Assembly: GCA_900708905.1 (NCBI GenBank)
Contig: CAADRB010000031.1
Coordinates: 784,429-848,428 of the forward strand
DNA length: 64,000 bases
Source of the DNA: Hymenolepis diminuta
Taxonomy: Eukaryota; Platyhelminthes; Cestoda; Cyclophyllidea; Hymenolepididae
Direction: 5' to 3'
Part shown: in pieces, positions 1 to 14,300 of the stretch
Position numbering within the stretch: position 1 is the stretch's first letter
How the letters are laid out: every line of letters starts with the position of its first letter
The notes under the pieces: generated by a model
Seen by the model: only the letters and a program-made list of their open reading frames with translations
What the model was told of the DNA's origin: nothing
Database searches by the model: none
Position numbers and translations under genes: made by a program

Positions 1-2055
1 GATTTTTTTTGATATTTTGAAAATTAAAATTTGTAATACTATTTTTATAAAAAATGTCCAATTTCGTAAGTTTTTTTCTTAACAATATTTAAGTATTTTA
101 AAATCATAAAAAGATTAAAACAATCATAAGATTATTTAACGAGAATATAAAATTAAAGTTTCGCACCGGTTTCAAGTCGATACATAGCGCAGAACACAAA
201 TGAGAACTGTTTTCTTGCTTGGGATCCGCTGGACCCCGTGTGTCCTCAACGTTATTTTTTCGATGTGTGTCCTCAACGGGTTAAAAAATAATTGGTTAAA
301 TTGGACCGAAAGAGTGGAAGCTAATATAAACGCTGATACGACAACATTTCAAATTAATACTTACAACACGAACTTAACGAATGAAGAGATATTTCTAAAA
401 TTCACAATATCTTCAATGATTTTTAAAAATTAATTTCAGCAAATGTATTAAAATTGACCATCTACTATTGTATCTACTGCGATATAATCAAAGATGAAAT
501 GCTTTATGTAGATTTAAGTTTATTGCTACTTACAAATTTATTTGTCATGCAAACGGTACACTTGGTTAATCGATCTGCAGATATTGATTTAAATACATTT
601 TCGTTGACGTTTCAAGTTTACTGATTTAAATTATATTCACAAGGTCAGATTAAACGCTTCCTTAGTAATCCCGGGGACTTTGACTTTGAATCAAACCATG
701 AATATCATATCCTAAGCTGTATTTGACTACAATATAAAGTGCTTTCGAGAAAACATGAATTCTACGTGATTACTTTGTCGTCTTTCGAGACTTAAATTTT
801 AGACAATATTGTTCTATTGTTTGGCAAATTGAACGCATTCAAACTCCCTTTTTCTCATTATTTATTAATAAATGGTGCGAGGAGTAGACAAAGAAATCAA
901 AACGAATTTCGAAATATTCAGCCTTATTAATACATTGAATTCCTGAATTTTGTGAAATTATGGAAATAAAACAAACACCACAGTGCTTGATGATAATTCG
1001 ATAAAATGAAATCTAATGCTTTAAGAGGTATTTCGAGATTCAATTCCTATATCACGGAGCTCAGTCTTTTAGGTTATTGATTAACCAACCTCTTTAAACA
1101 CATTTTAAAATGAACAGAAATTTTATCCAGTAGACGGAATATTGTTCATTTACAAATAAAGGTATGTCTAAAAGAAAGATGAGAGACATTACGATCCAGC
1201 TAAGAATTAATTGTTTCTCTTACAGATTACTTTTAAAAAAATAGGCAAAAAAGAGATTATCTAAATAAATAGAAGAGGTTGCCATCTAAAAATAAAGGCT
1301 ACCAACTACGAGACAATATGAGAAGACAATTTATACCAACGTCATAGCAAAAGTACTCTAAAATTATTTTGTCTATGGGAGGATTTTAAGGGAGGTACAG
1401 TAAAGTTTTCAATAAGAGAGGTGAGAAAAAAGGTGAGGTAACACTTGACTTGAGTGGTATTAAGGATTCCTGAAACCGATCTTATGAGAAACAATCAAAT
1501 TTTTCCCCTCCTTTTATCGAACGGTAATGCTGACTATCCATGTCACTTGATGCGTTCCGCTGACCATTGATTATCTTAGCAGACGTGAACGCTTAGAAGA
1601 CATGAAAATTTATTTAGGAATGTCTACTTAACTCGTTTTCGATCCCTTGCATTTAAAATTCCCAGCGAGAAACAAAAATAATACGTCAAATGGATCGTAG
1701 AATATCGCATTGTAAGGAGTAATACACATGACAGACAGAATCATTGTTTGATAACAGTGAGTAAATTAGTCAGAAAAACTGTCATTGAACTTGGCAGCAA
1801 TTTGAGTTAAGTCTTCGGTGTTATATATTATCCCAATATCTAGCTCTGGGGTCAAGCAGTCTAACGGGGCGTAGAAATCAAGTATCATTAGCTTATCCGG
1901 GAGGAGAAAATATTCGAACTTGAGGCGGGTTGAATTACATTAGTCCCAATATCCGATACTTAGTACTATGATTATGAATAAAAAATGATAAAAACATAGG
2001 AATCTCATGGGTGAAAAAAATGACCCAAACATATCAAAATGAACATTCAACTCAC
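1..2055 (-). other. Intron downstream of W49 (partial)
   Basis: AT-rich. I searched the minus strand for the next EF-hand exon and found none, so the intron exceeds 2 kb. A slightly GC-richer patch at about 1.80-1.94 kb is unassigned. Confidence 0.6.
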
Positions 2056-2342
2056 CGTTTGTTGGACATTATTTCCAACAACAGTAGGATCCGAATTGTA
2101 GGACTTCGACGGTGTCTGCTGAGTGGGAACTGTCAATTGCGAAACACCTGAGGCATTGTTAATCTTAACTACATCCGATTGGGTGACAAGTATATCCCAC
2201 AATCGGCAGTAGAGAGTTGTCAGGCAGTTTACCATTTGTGGAACATCCATCAGCCTCCCATCACAGCCTTCATTGCATAGAGGTGAAGTGAGACCGTGTC
2301 GAGCGAAAGTTTCTGTAGCCACATTTAGAGGTATTTGATCAA
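2056..2342 (-). CDS. DMD: Dystrophin exon W49: EF-hand region with inserted linker
   Basis: 287 nt, phase 1 in, phase 0 out (ACG then GTGAGT). IPLNVATETFARHGL, then MDVPQMVNCLTTLYCRLWDI, aligns with SLSAACDALDQHNL and MDILQIINCLTTIYDRLEQ of dystrophin. After that point, where vertebrate proteins go on to NVPLCVDMCLNWL, this exon has about 40 polar, Ser/Thr/Pro/Asn-rich residues (TVPTQQTPSKSYNSDP). The second EF-hand must lie in exons left of the window. Confidence 0.94.
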
Positions 2343-5300
2343 CTAGAAAGAACAAGTATGCCTTAATTACTGTTACATAATTTGATCAATAAGAGCTTAT
2401 GAATAAACCACATTTAGCCAATTTAGTATATATAAATTGCAAATGAAAGACAAATTTTCAACGAAAAACGATAAATAATTAAAAGTAATTCTTAATAAAA
2501 CTTAAAGGAACTTAAAAACCAATGAAATACCTTAAAACATATAGCGAAATAAAAAATGGGAAATCGAAATACTATAATTGCGATTGAATCTCCTTTTCCG
2601 CAAAGGCTGTAAATTAAAATTACATTTTCAAAATCATTTAAAATCTAGACTTAGATTTCTGAAAACTAGAACTAAATAATGAATTTCAAAGTTAAAAATT
2701 TCAATTGAATACAGGTGATAACCGGGTGCCCTTAAAATCACTAACTTAGTGGAACACCTTGAACAGTCTCAACTCATAAAGTTCTTTATTAAACTCCAAA
2801 CTTCAGCTAAATAAAATATACCGGACTTCGGGACTGAAATCTCCTAATTTCACTTTCCACTCCTTCAGGCAATTTTATACTGAAATCTATGTACCTCTGC
2901 TTTAATGCAGTTTGATACGACGTCTCATGTGGTAAACAACAAATGACAGAGCTAATTTTTACTTATTTGAACACATTTAAAATAGTTTTTTATTGCATAT
3001 AAAAAACCTTTATTCAAAGTTTTAACTCACAGAAAAGTCTTAGCTGGAGTTGGCGGATTTTCGCTGCCGCTCTATAAGCCTGGAATCGAATCGTGTTGCT
3101 TTCATCCATTTTTTGTAACAGTTCAATCATTGCTGGATGATCCCACTGTGTCTCTTGGGTTGCATGACTAATTTCATAGAAAAAAGATAATTTATTTAAA
3201 AATTTACGCATTTCTAAATGATTCAGAATAAAATATTTAAGTGATAATATTGTATTAAATATTTCTCTTAACAGCTTAAATTTGATTTTATTTAAGGTTG
3301 CAAAAAATCATTAAAATTCACGATTAAAAAATTTTAAATAATCAATAATTATACTTTACTTAATTCTTGACTTATTTTGTATTAATTATTAAACAAAATG
3401 TCGCATATTTATAGAAAATAATTTCAATGAAATATCTTATTACCGTGCACATTTGAATGATAATATTTAACAATTATAATGCGATTAAAACTGAAATTAT
3501 GCTATAACATACAATCAGCTTACTTTTTGTAGTAAGGAACCTGATTTCCAGCCGGTAATAGACAACGCTCCCAAGGATAAGACACTGAAAGGAATGAGAG
3601 CTGACCGTATATTCGCAAATCAATGACGAAAAAAATAGCTAGTTTTTAAATATGTTGAGAAGCAAAATCTTTGAAAGGATTTTTTAAACCAGTAACAGAA
3701 TTGAGAATACCGGGTGTATTTTGATCACTAATAATTTAAAAGAAAAACAAATAGGCAGCCAAATCAGATGATCTTGAGTTTGAAATCCATAGTTATTAGT
3801 CTTTTCAAAAAGCACTTTTATTTAACTAGCAGCTGAAGGACAATATATAAAGGGGTTTAAAGCACATATTTCGAGTTAGAAGTTATTAAGTTCATCTACT
3901 CTTTCCATCGTTCTCGACAAAATTCTTCAACTTTTTCACATTGGAAAGCTTTCTGTGAGCCCACTATTAAATTAACTTTTAACTGTTTATCAGTTCAACT
4001 CAGTTCAACCGTACTCTGAACTTCACTCCGTTCCATATATGACTCATCCCCCATCCATTAAGCGCCTTCTCAATTACCAAGTTTCGCACATTAAGCTTCT
4101 CTCTTGTACCCTTACCAAGTTTGCAGTCAGCTGCCACATGCTGTCTTTTAATACAAGCATCCAGTCAATTCCTATCTCTTATAATATTTAATACGATATA
4201 AAGTTGGAAGGGTAATATCTTCGCAGGTTTTCTTTTACTTAAACTAGTGATTCATAAACTATTATTTCCTTTCAAGAATTTATATGAATTTATATATAGT
4301 ATATAAAAATACTAAGAAAAAATTAATTAATCAAGCATTTAGTTCATACCGGTTTTGAAGGTTTGAAGCCAGCATTCAGAAGGGGTCTTAGGCCTTGGAA
4401 TAAGGGTACCATCATTGCCAGGAGCATTTACTCCATCCGAATTCAACATGTGCTGAGGAGGTGATCTGAGACTTCTTTGTAAAGCTGGAACTGGTTGTGA
4501 CATCGCGGATGCCATTCCATTTACAGACAATGATCGATTCATCTCTTCATTAGTCAGTGATCGTAATCGCTCCAACCTAAGAAAACACAAAAATAAAAAT
4601 AGAATCTGCCATTGTCATGGGAAGGTCATTTGTTACTTGATATTTAAATTGGGAAACAGTTCTAAATAAAAACCTAATGGCAAATGATATTTCGGAAATC
4701 ACAAACAAAAAAAGAATCCCGTTTCATTTAACAATGGTAGTGTTGCCTCCAGCAAATAGCCCGTCATAAAATACATTAATAATTCTATGCATAAAAAACG
4801 TACAACATGAAATCGCATCAAACGGGTTGTATTTGCTAATAAAGCAATCAAAAGTATCAATATTTAAACCTCTGAGGGTGAGAGGGGAGGATTGCAAACT
4901 GAAGTGGGAATTCGTCCAGTTGGCAGCTAATTTGGAGCAAGAATGAGAGAGACAATTGTTGGTTAAGCCACTCTGTGGTAAAAGGAGATGAGATATAAGC
5001 CTATTTTAGAAAATAGGAAGAATTTTACAACGTCGGGCAGTGGGAAATAAGATTTGCAGCAACAGTATGGTTGCACAGTTTCGTGGCTATGCAAGCTAAG
5101 AAGAATTACACATTATTACTCCATCGTTAAGACAGTTTGTGGCTGAGCCAATCGTCAGCAATGACGGTAAAAATCTAACTAATTGTTTACTATAACGTAT
5201 AACAACAAGATGAATCAGTTATTTCCAGTAGAAAACGAATCCTTCTTTAAGGGTTTTGGTGCTTTAGGAGGATCGGGTACCAAAAAAGGTATTGAAAAAA

Positions 5301-8300
5301 GGCGATCATCGTTTCAAAATTTTGCGTAAAAGGATTAGTCTATTTGGTAATAAGTGGCTGATAACCTAACCAAATCTGGCAATGTATGTTCATTTAAAAC
5401 GCTTAATTAAGGAATTGTTTTCCGATTAAATTTTCACGAATAGTTTTTGATTGACTGTTTTTGAGGTTTAAGTTAATGATTTTGGGCGAAAGCCAGATCT
5501 TATCAATGTACATGCATTGGCCTGTCTATCAAACCCCTACGAAGATTAAAACAATCATCAGACAATACCTTCTCCTCTTTCTAAGTTCCTTAAAGGCCAC
5601 GTGTTTACCCCTACATTCACAGCTGGATTCTCATTGTCATTTAATTTTTAAATTGTCTACCGACTCTGTCCGTAACCATATGGGCTTAAATAACCCATTC
5701 TGGACCACTTCGTTTCCTCATCGACATTTCTAACATACTCATTCCGCTCTTCTCCAATCCCTGCAGTCAGACCCTTCACCAATTTCTCTTTATCTGCAGC
5801 TCACTGAGCATTGGAACTATTCGATCCTGCTTTCTACCAATTAGCTAACCAAATTCGAGTAAAGTAACAGTTCAGATTATTTGTTCTTTAGCACAATCAG
5901 GTCATCTGAACTTCCAATTGTGATTTTCCCACTTAGGATGTCAACCGAGCCAATTTCTCGTACATGAGTGTCTCTTTGTTATGCTCATTTAACCGACCCT
6001 ACTAAAGGCATTTCTTGATATTCTAGCCTTTCCAAAAAACTGGTAACTTGGACTAAATATTTTTCGTTGTTTGGTGTTATGATATCATTTAAAACCAGAA
6101 GCATATTATATCTATACGAGCCTATTGCTAACTTTTTCGCTGGATAATATATGAAAAATAATATTTTTCAAATATAAAAGTGATTTTGGATAAATTCGTC
6201 AAAATGCTGAAACTGAGTGCGGATCTATCTCCTATGCAGCTAACTCATCAAATTTTACCTCAGAATCTAAGGAAATTGCTCATGTTGTGAGCTTCCAACT
6301 TGCTCAATGTAATTTAGTCTCTTCTTGCTTTCGAACCACCACATACAAAATTTCGCCCTGTTATATTGCTGCCGCACTATTCTTACGGTAAGCTGCTTAT
6401 TAATTTGTCCCGAATATCGATCTTCTATGTTCTCTTCATAGTCAGGTTAAGTGTACCACTTGAGTGGCGGATACCCTCCTTGTTCAATCCTAATAGAGTT
6501 ATAGTAGATCCCCTGTCTCCTATCGATCTTGTAGAAACATGAAAGTACTATAGCAAAGAAAGGTTTCTCATACTCAAATTGGTGACTATTTCTTAGCTGT
6601 GGCTATTTCCTAATTAATATCCTTAACGTTTAATGAATAATATGAGCAGACTTACCTAATTTTTAAACCATCCAGACGTGAGATTAGAACGTGGGATATG
6701 ATAGTTCCATCATCACTGAGACACAGAGCTTGCCCGTCTAGACCAGCAATAGCATGAGTTACGGAGGCACAAGCGTCCCAAATCATCTAAGACGCATAAA
6801 AAATATTAAAGATATTGAAAGGCAAAAAAGATCTATCTGTGAGTTTTTTTTAAAAATTATCAGATCTTTCATAAATAAACGCAAATCTATCGAAAGTCTG
6901 CAAAATCCCCATACGTTCCAAATATCAACAGTATTTAGGAACAAACACTGATTGCAACGAATCAAAGCTAAACAGCAATTTCAACATAATTGACAAGAAG
7001 CAAAAGGGAAGAGAATTTGAGTGATAATTTAGAATCGTCAATATTTTCTAAACAAAACTCAAGGACTTAGCCTTAGGCAATTTGAAAATAAAGATTGGAG
7101 GCAAATATATCTAACCATGAGTTCGACATACCAATGACGAATGCAAATCGTACAAAAAGCATATTTTGCTAATAAATAATGAAGAGCTTCTTAGTTGAAA
7201 ACAAATAAATAATGGATAGATTAATAATATTATAAATAGCAAATAGAGAGGATATTTGATTCGAAATACACCTAGAAATATAAATGTCCGTTTAATATAT
7301 TAGTGCCATCGAATAATAAGTGCTTTAACAAAAATTTCCTGTTCTAACCTTAAATAATGAATTTTCTTCGGATATAATCCCTAAAATTTGAAAATGTATT
7401 AAAGGTAATGCAAAAGCTTTGGACCATTAATGCCTGTTGATAGAATTAATTTCAGTTTAGTTAACTTAATTATGTCAATTTCCTTCCCTCATTTTTCTAA
7501 TTAAAGATTGTATTAGATGATTAATGAATAAAAAGAGAATAACATGACAATACCCTTGAAAGAATTATTCGTTTCGGAATTATTTTGCTTTCAATAGAAA
7601 CATGCATTTATTCAATTCGAAAGCCTAGATGCTTAAGTTAAACGACTTGGGTGGGCAACTCCAGAAGAGCAAAAATTGAAATATTTTCGCAAAGATAAAG
7701 AATGCATTTTTCCCGGAAGTTTAAGGAGGTAAGAATAGCAAAGACGAAGTAAAATGTTAAGAAATTACTGGTAGTGTTTGGTCGTTTGTTGGGGAAGAAG
7801 GATCTTGCGACATTAGGAGTTTTTGAGCTGCTTTGAGTTCATTTTCTGCATCATCGAGTACTCGTTCGAACACAGTTAGTTTCTAAAATAAGATGGAGAT
7901 TTAAAAATCTTAAACTAAATGAAAAAAATGTGGGCCAATAATCGGTTTTCTTACCTGAAAAGCTCGATCGAGTTGTTGACGATATGTGAGCATTGATCGA
8001 TTCAGTTCTCCCCAGTGTTTGTCCAGATAATTCAGATGCCTTCGTATACGGCGAACAATTCGTTTGGTGCTCATATTCGATTCGTCTAAATCCACCTTTC
8101 CGGGTTCGTACTCTGACCCATCAGAATCGCCTAAATATATCACCAATGAAGACGTTTCATTTCTATTTCTAATTTTCAACATATGACAGTCGAAGAAGAA
8201 ATACGAGATAGAATTTATGTTAATTCCACTTTTTACTAATTTGAATAGAAATGTCCTTGACTATAATTAACTCGGATTTAGTGTTTATTGAACGGATATT

Positions 8301-11300
8301 GCATAGCGACTATATTCTCTGTGATTTGCTTTTTGTTCTTATGCATAAAGAAACCTGAAATGGTCTTCATTATTATAATAAATATTGATCCATTTTCTGA
8401 AAATTTCACAAAAGGGTAGGTAAACTCAAAACTCTAAAATTCCTAGGAAGCATATATAAAACCCTTCTCTTGCTCTTTTAAAGTTGCTGTAATAGGTCCA
8501 GGCTGCATTAAGAATAAGAAAGAAGCAGACCAGTTAACTACTGAGATACTTCAGTAATCGATGTGGATACTTTTGACGCGCTTTATTTTCTTAAGACAAT
8601 TCACTCCATTATAGTATACTTAGCGACCAAAAGATAAATTTTCAACTTAACTCGGTTGAAGATGTATGGAATTTATTTACGTAACATGATAAATTCGATG
8701 GTAAATTCATCCAAATCTGCATTTTTAACTAAAATAAAGCGTTCTGACATCGAATTAGACAGTATTGGAGATTCCTGCTAGGCAGAATCCAAATTGCAGC
8801 CAAACAATTAATAAGAAAATGCCAAACTAAGAGGGAAACGCCCAATGTGAATCCCTTCCGTAGCAGTGCAATTTGCATCCCTTCAAATCATACGAAGACA
8901 TGGATTCTGATTTCTTTAAATTAATTTTCGGCCTGTCTTGCGCGTATAAATATAACAATTTTTAAGGAGATTGGAAAATCCAGAAAGTAAAACCTATCAG
9001 GGTATTTTTGTCAGGAGAAATGACTAAAAACACTTATAGAAGTGAGTACTGAGATGTGCAACACATTCTCACTGAAAGGATTATTTATGAGAGAAATGGT
9101 CAATTTATTCAATTGTGTGTATGTCACAAATGGTCATGAAAATAAATCGATTGAACTTCTTTGATTGTATGAGTAAAAAAACAAATAAGCACCGTCTTTC
9201 CAAAAGTATACTGTTTTCTGCTTGGTGATATATGAATTCAAGGTATAAATAGGAGTCTTAATTTTACTGGAGTGCACAAAATGCCTTTGTTCAATCGTGA
9301 ATTCACTGAAGCAGATACTATTCAACCACATTCGGGGTGGAGAGATAACAAAATATATAAATTTCCGCCGAGTCGGACATTTATCTTTGAGATCAATTTG
9401 CCTTCTCTAAAAAGGGAGAGGAGCTGCATAAATTGATTAAAATATAAACCAACAGAAAATTTCAAAGTTACATTTAATCAAAATTAAGTGTAATCTAAAT
9501 TATTAAAGTAAAGTGTCATCTGAGTCGTCATTAAAAACTTCATTATAGCATAATACAGGATTTAAATGGAATGAATAGTATTACGGATTCGTCTGCGTTA
9601 AGAGATGACTATTGTGAAGTGTTTCGACAGCGAAATGCATATAACTTTGAAGTAATAATTATGTTCTATGATCTTCGACTCCTCAACAAGTTCAGCTCTT
9701 ACTTTAGCACCATACTTTATCAAAAACACTAAAATCAAATGGTTTCAAAGGCGGATTGACCATCAGAAAGGGAATGATTTGTTTCTTAAACCAATTCCTG
9801 GTTTACAGCGAATGTGACTGGAAAAAATGAAACTTCTCATTCTAGCTACAAATAATTGTCCTAACGTTTAAAAATGGAGAAAAATCAAAAGTTTATTCTT
9901 AAGGTAAAAAACAGGATACCTTCAGACTCCATATTGAAATTATATCTTCCGTCTATGGACTGGTCTTGCATGAACATCTTTCCCCGATCAAGAATCTCCT
10001 CAATTTGGAATCTATGCTGACGCATTTCTTCTTCCAAAATCTACAAACAAATGAATGTAACGGTTTTAGAATGATCATTTTTCAAATAATTAAATTTGTA
10101 TGAACTCCTTTTACTATCAGGCCAAAAATAATCAATCAATGCATCCTTATTTTCCTGAATCCCAAGCCTATACTTAAACTGAAGAATGTATAACCTACCG
10201 AGAAAGAATTGATGAGTTGACTGACACTTTCGCTATCACCTCCGATAGTGCCCTTAAGCTGATGGAAATTGGCATCCTGATGAGCCAGCCAATCGTTTAT
10301 TTGCCGTAGTTGAGCCAAGAAGAGTCGCCAATTCTCATTAGAGAGTCTTTGTGAGGACCTGGATTCCAGAAATTACCAAATGTTTTAATTGATATTTAAA
10401 TACATGAGTATGTACCATCCTTTCTCATAAAGGTGCACTTTATCATAAGTATGACATTTAAATCATCATGCAGAAAGCTTCATAAAACTTCCCCTTAAAT
10501 TGCGACGCTGAGAAGGATTTTAAATTCACCTAAATTATTCAAGCATTAGGAGGCCCTCCAAAGTGAATTTATTCTTATTCCGTGCATGAAAAATTGCCGT
10601 GACATTCCATTCATTCTAAGTTGAGAATGTTCTAAACATATTTCATTGCGCCTAAATACACAATCCTTTCTCCTATGTTCGAAATTAATTCAAAAATGAC
10701 GCAAATAGAAACGATTTCGTTATATATGCGATTAGATGTGATGTGTTGGACATGGCTTCGTGCCGCAATTATTTCAAAGTTATAAATAATACGCAAAATT
10801 AGGATAAACAAATGTAAACGGAGTGCTAACGCCGAAGGTAATACACTCAAACCGTGATGTCGAAAACGCAAACATTTATTAACAAGGTGTGCTTTAACTA
10901 CTGTTACTTCTAAATTAAATGCGTTTGCACTATATCAGTTCTAAGTATTCCATTACTTCACGGCAAAAGACGCAGAATCTTTTCATTGAATATTTATTTG
11001 CAACTTTCAAAACTTTTTTGCTATGTAAAGTGCCTATCTTTTAATGTTTTCTAAACGTCCTTATAAGAGACTAAAAAACAATCCAAGATTGTGACTCTTT
11101 TCTAGATGAATTATTTCATTCGTAGGTTTTTATGCGAAACGTAAAGAGTAATAAGTTCTTTCAGGGTTACCTTGAATCATACGGCCTCGAACGAATCTCG
11201 ACACTCCGAGAGATTTGGTTATTCCGGTAGTTCTCATCCAATAATACCTTCACAAAAAATTGAAAGTAAAAAAATAAAATAAAATCAGATCAGTCATTAA

Positions 11301-14300
11301 TGAATTAAAAATTATTATTAATCTTCGACTCCTTTCCGCAATCCTGATAATTTTACACATACAGAACTTTAAAATTTGGCTGCAGTATCTTCCAGGCAAA
11401 AAATTACAAATTAAAGATTTTGAATGTTAAATAAAAATTATATTCCGAAAGTTAAAATTTTGTTGAAATGACACTTTTCTTGTATGCAAAATTATTAGCG
11501 TGTAATTTGGTTCAACTATAATAGAGGGTGACCGGCTTCAAAATGCCGATTTTTTAAGTCAACATTTTGAAATTACACCATACTGAATTCATTTTGAATG
11601 TATGCGTAAATTTAAACAAAAATATTTAATTCTTTTCAGAAACATACTTTCTGACCATAACCACGATGTCCCATAGTGCTGTAAGTTTGCAGCTGACTGC
11701 CATCACCATTTCCAAACGCATTTATCATCGAAGTTTCCATACTCCTTGATTCCATTGGACGAATCGGATCACCAGAGCTGTATGTTCCAGGTTGTTGGGA
11801 GGTGACAGTTCTCAAACGAACAATTCGTTGAAGATCCGATTCAGGTCTCTTGGATTGAGGAGAAACTGGAATTTCGATGAGATCAGGATCCATTTGTGTT
11901 GTTCCCTCAAGAGACTCTCGAAGACTAAATGAGAGAAGAGTGTCAAGCTTAAGTAATGCACGAAGCTTTGATCAATTCTTTGCCACGATTCCTTATCACG
12001 AACCACTTTTTAAGCCGACGATAATATATTTCACGTCTAAGGCTAATCAAGGATAGCAAATAACATAGACAGTTGCTAATCTGAAAATGACAACTTAAGC
12101 GAAATTTTGATATAGCATTTGTTTGTTTGAAAAAATTCGAGTGATAATAATATAATTTTTGACCAAAATATTGATTTCATATTCATCCTCTCTTAACCGA
12201 AATCTCTCAAATACAATTATGAGGAGATGGTTCAAATTCATATCATTTTCACCTTTGATAAATTCTTCTCTTTATGTTGACTCTGATTATTTAACGACCT
12301 ATTCAAATAAAATTTACCCGGAATTGATATTAGTTTTAGTTAAAAATAACGGCCTATCAGCGCCGAAATATTCAAAGCTGATTCCAGTCTCTCAAATAGT
12401 GAATCCCAACTCATGGATTTTCACTCAAAAACCGTGAAATACATAAGTGAAATACGAATTTTTGAGGAAAAGAAGACAGTGCTCTTGCACTAGTGAAGAG
12501 GTCACTGCTTCTCAAACAACGACCAGAAATGACTTCAAGTGTCCAATTTCCAGATGATTTAGGTTTTACAAGAGGGAAGGTTGGTTAGACCGTCATAAGG
12601 CAATACGTCATTCCCGATTACTACAATGGATCCGATTCAATCTTGAAGATTACAAACGGCTAAACAGAAACAATGGCCGAATTCGCAAAAAAAATGCCCA
12701 ACATATTCCTCAAGCTGATCTGATTAATAAACAAGTTGAAATCCCAAACTCCATCGATCGATTTCTCCTACCTTCCCCAAGAAATTAGAACCCTGAAGCC
12801 GAGCATTCCTTTGTCCAAAATTCCTTTTTCATTCATTCATTTTTAGCTCATTTCGGTAAAGAATCGTTGAACTGAATAGGTTAACATCAATTTTTACTTG
12901 TTTAATGGTAAATCTATTTATTCCATGTTGAATTCTTTCATTGTCTGATATACTAATTAACCGCTATAAAAGTCAATTAGCAGAACGCTATTACTTTAAA
13001 ACCTTGTCGAATTATGTGAGGAGACTGCTAAAAATCATCAAGGACTACTCCGGAAGTAAGCTATTTCCGGACTTCCTTTAACTCTCACTTGATTTCGATG
13101 TGTGCAGAGGCATGAAACTAGATTTTTCAAACAAACTTCCTTTAATTTAAAAGCAAGTAGACATAAAATTCGCAGTAGCTTCAAGAATCGTACATTCGAA
13201 ATTTATACTACATATGAGTAAATTATGAGAATTTAAGCCTCACTGCTCTTGTATCTGACTCAATATTTAGAGCAATCAAAGGATGCCAAATAGGTTTAAT
13301 AGAATTCAGAAGCAATTCACCATTTGTTCGTTAAAGTATCGAAATTATTAGTATTTGTAATACAATTTATAGAACATTTTCGTACCCGGAGACTAACTGT
13401 GACCAGCGCATTTGAATCGCTTCCTGATCTGCGCGGAACTTTTGGGTATCTTCTTTGGAGTACTTGGCCAGAATCGCCTCACATTTATTCTGATGGATTG
13501 TGAACTTGGTTTCCCCGTCTGGTAGCCTGTCAATTATTTCCTGAAACGAAAACATGATATTCAACAGCACGCTTTCGTATCCAACGACGTACATTGCTAT
13601 AATGCTATAAAAACAAAGATTGCACAGGTCTTGTGGCAGACATTTGAGATATTTTAATTGTTAGAATATAAGATAATATTCAAATAAAAATACCCACATT
13701 AAGTATCATTACTTTTATTTATGCTTAAATGAATACCTTATATTAGTTAGTGTTAAAGGAAATTAAATTTTTAGGAAGTCGATTTAAGTATTTGATGTAT
13801 CTGAGCAAAATTGAATGACTTTACTTCTCATGCATTGAATTATCAAATATTGAGTTCCTACACCCATTTACGGACGCGCAATCTAGCCACCCTTCCAATT
13901 CCTCACATATCCCACTCTTTTTAAGCAATTTTGTTTCTTTAAAATTGGCGTCTTTCTTCGTCCTTCTTCTGGGTTTGACAAATGGGTTCCAAATAATATC
14001 AAATTGGAATCCTGAGTTTTACCAGTAGTAACACACTTTTTTATAGTATTTTTCAGGACAGAGGACATTTTGGGCATAACACTTAACTAAGTAAGCATTC
14101 ATTCATTATAGTCACAACACGGGGAAAATTGATTACAGTTTCAGTTCTAGTATATGAGCAAAGCACGTAAAGAAGAAACACGTGATGAGTGTATACTATG
14201 TAAGAAGCATGTGTAAATATCTTCATTGAAGTCAAAATTTGTTTCGATCAACAATCCGTTACAGAAACAAAGCTTTTCAATCCACATTTGCATCCCCACA

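Noticed and set aside
6656..6786. W45 beginning with Met as an alternative first exon
   Set aside because: It is preceded directly by a pyrimidine-rich acceptor and aligns with repeat 24; the Met is internal.
12159..12437. 92-codon plus-strand open stretch
   Set aside because: Low-complexity, no homology, no splice or promoter context; stretches this long are expected in the window by chance.
13883..14077. 64-codon minus-strand open stretch as an extra exon
   Set aside because: No heptads, no fitting splice phase between W37 and W38.
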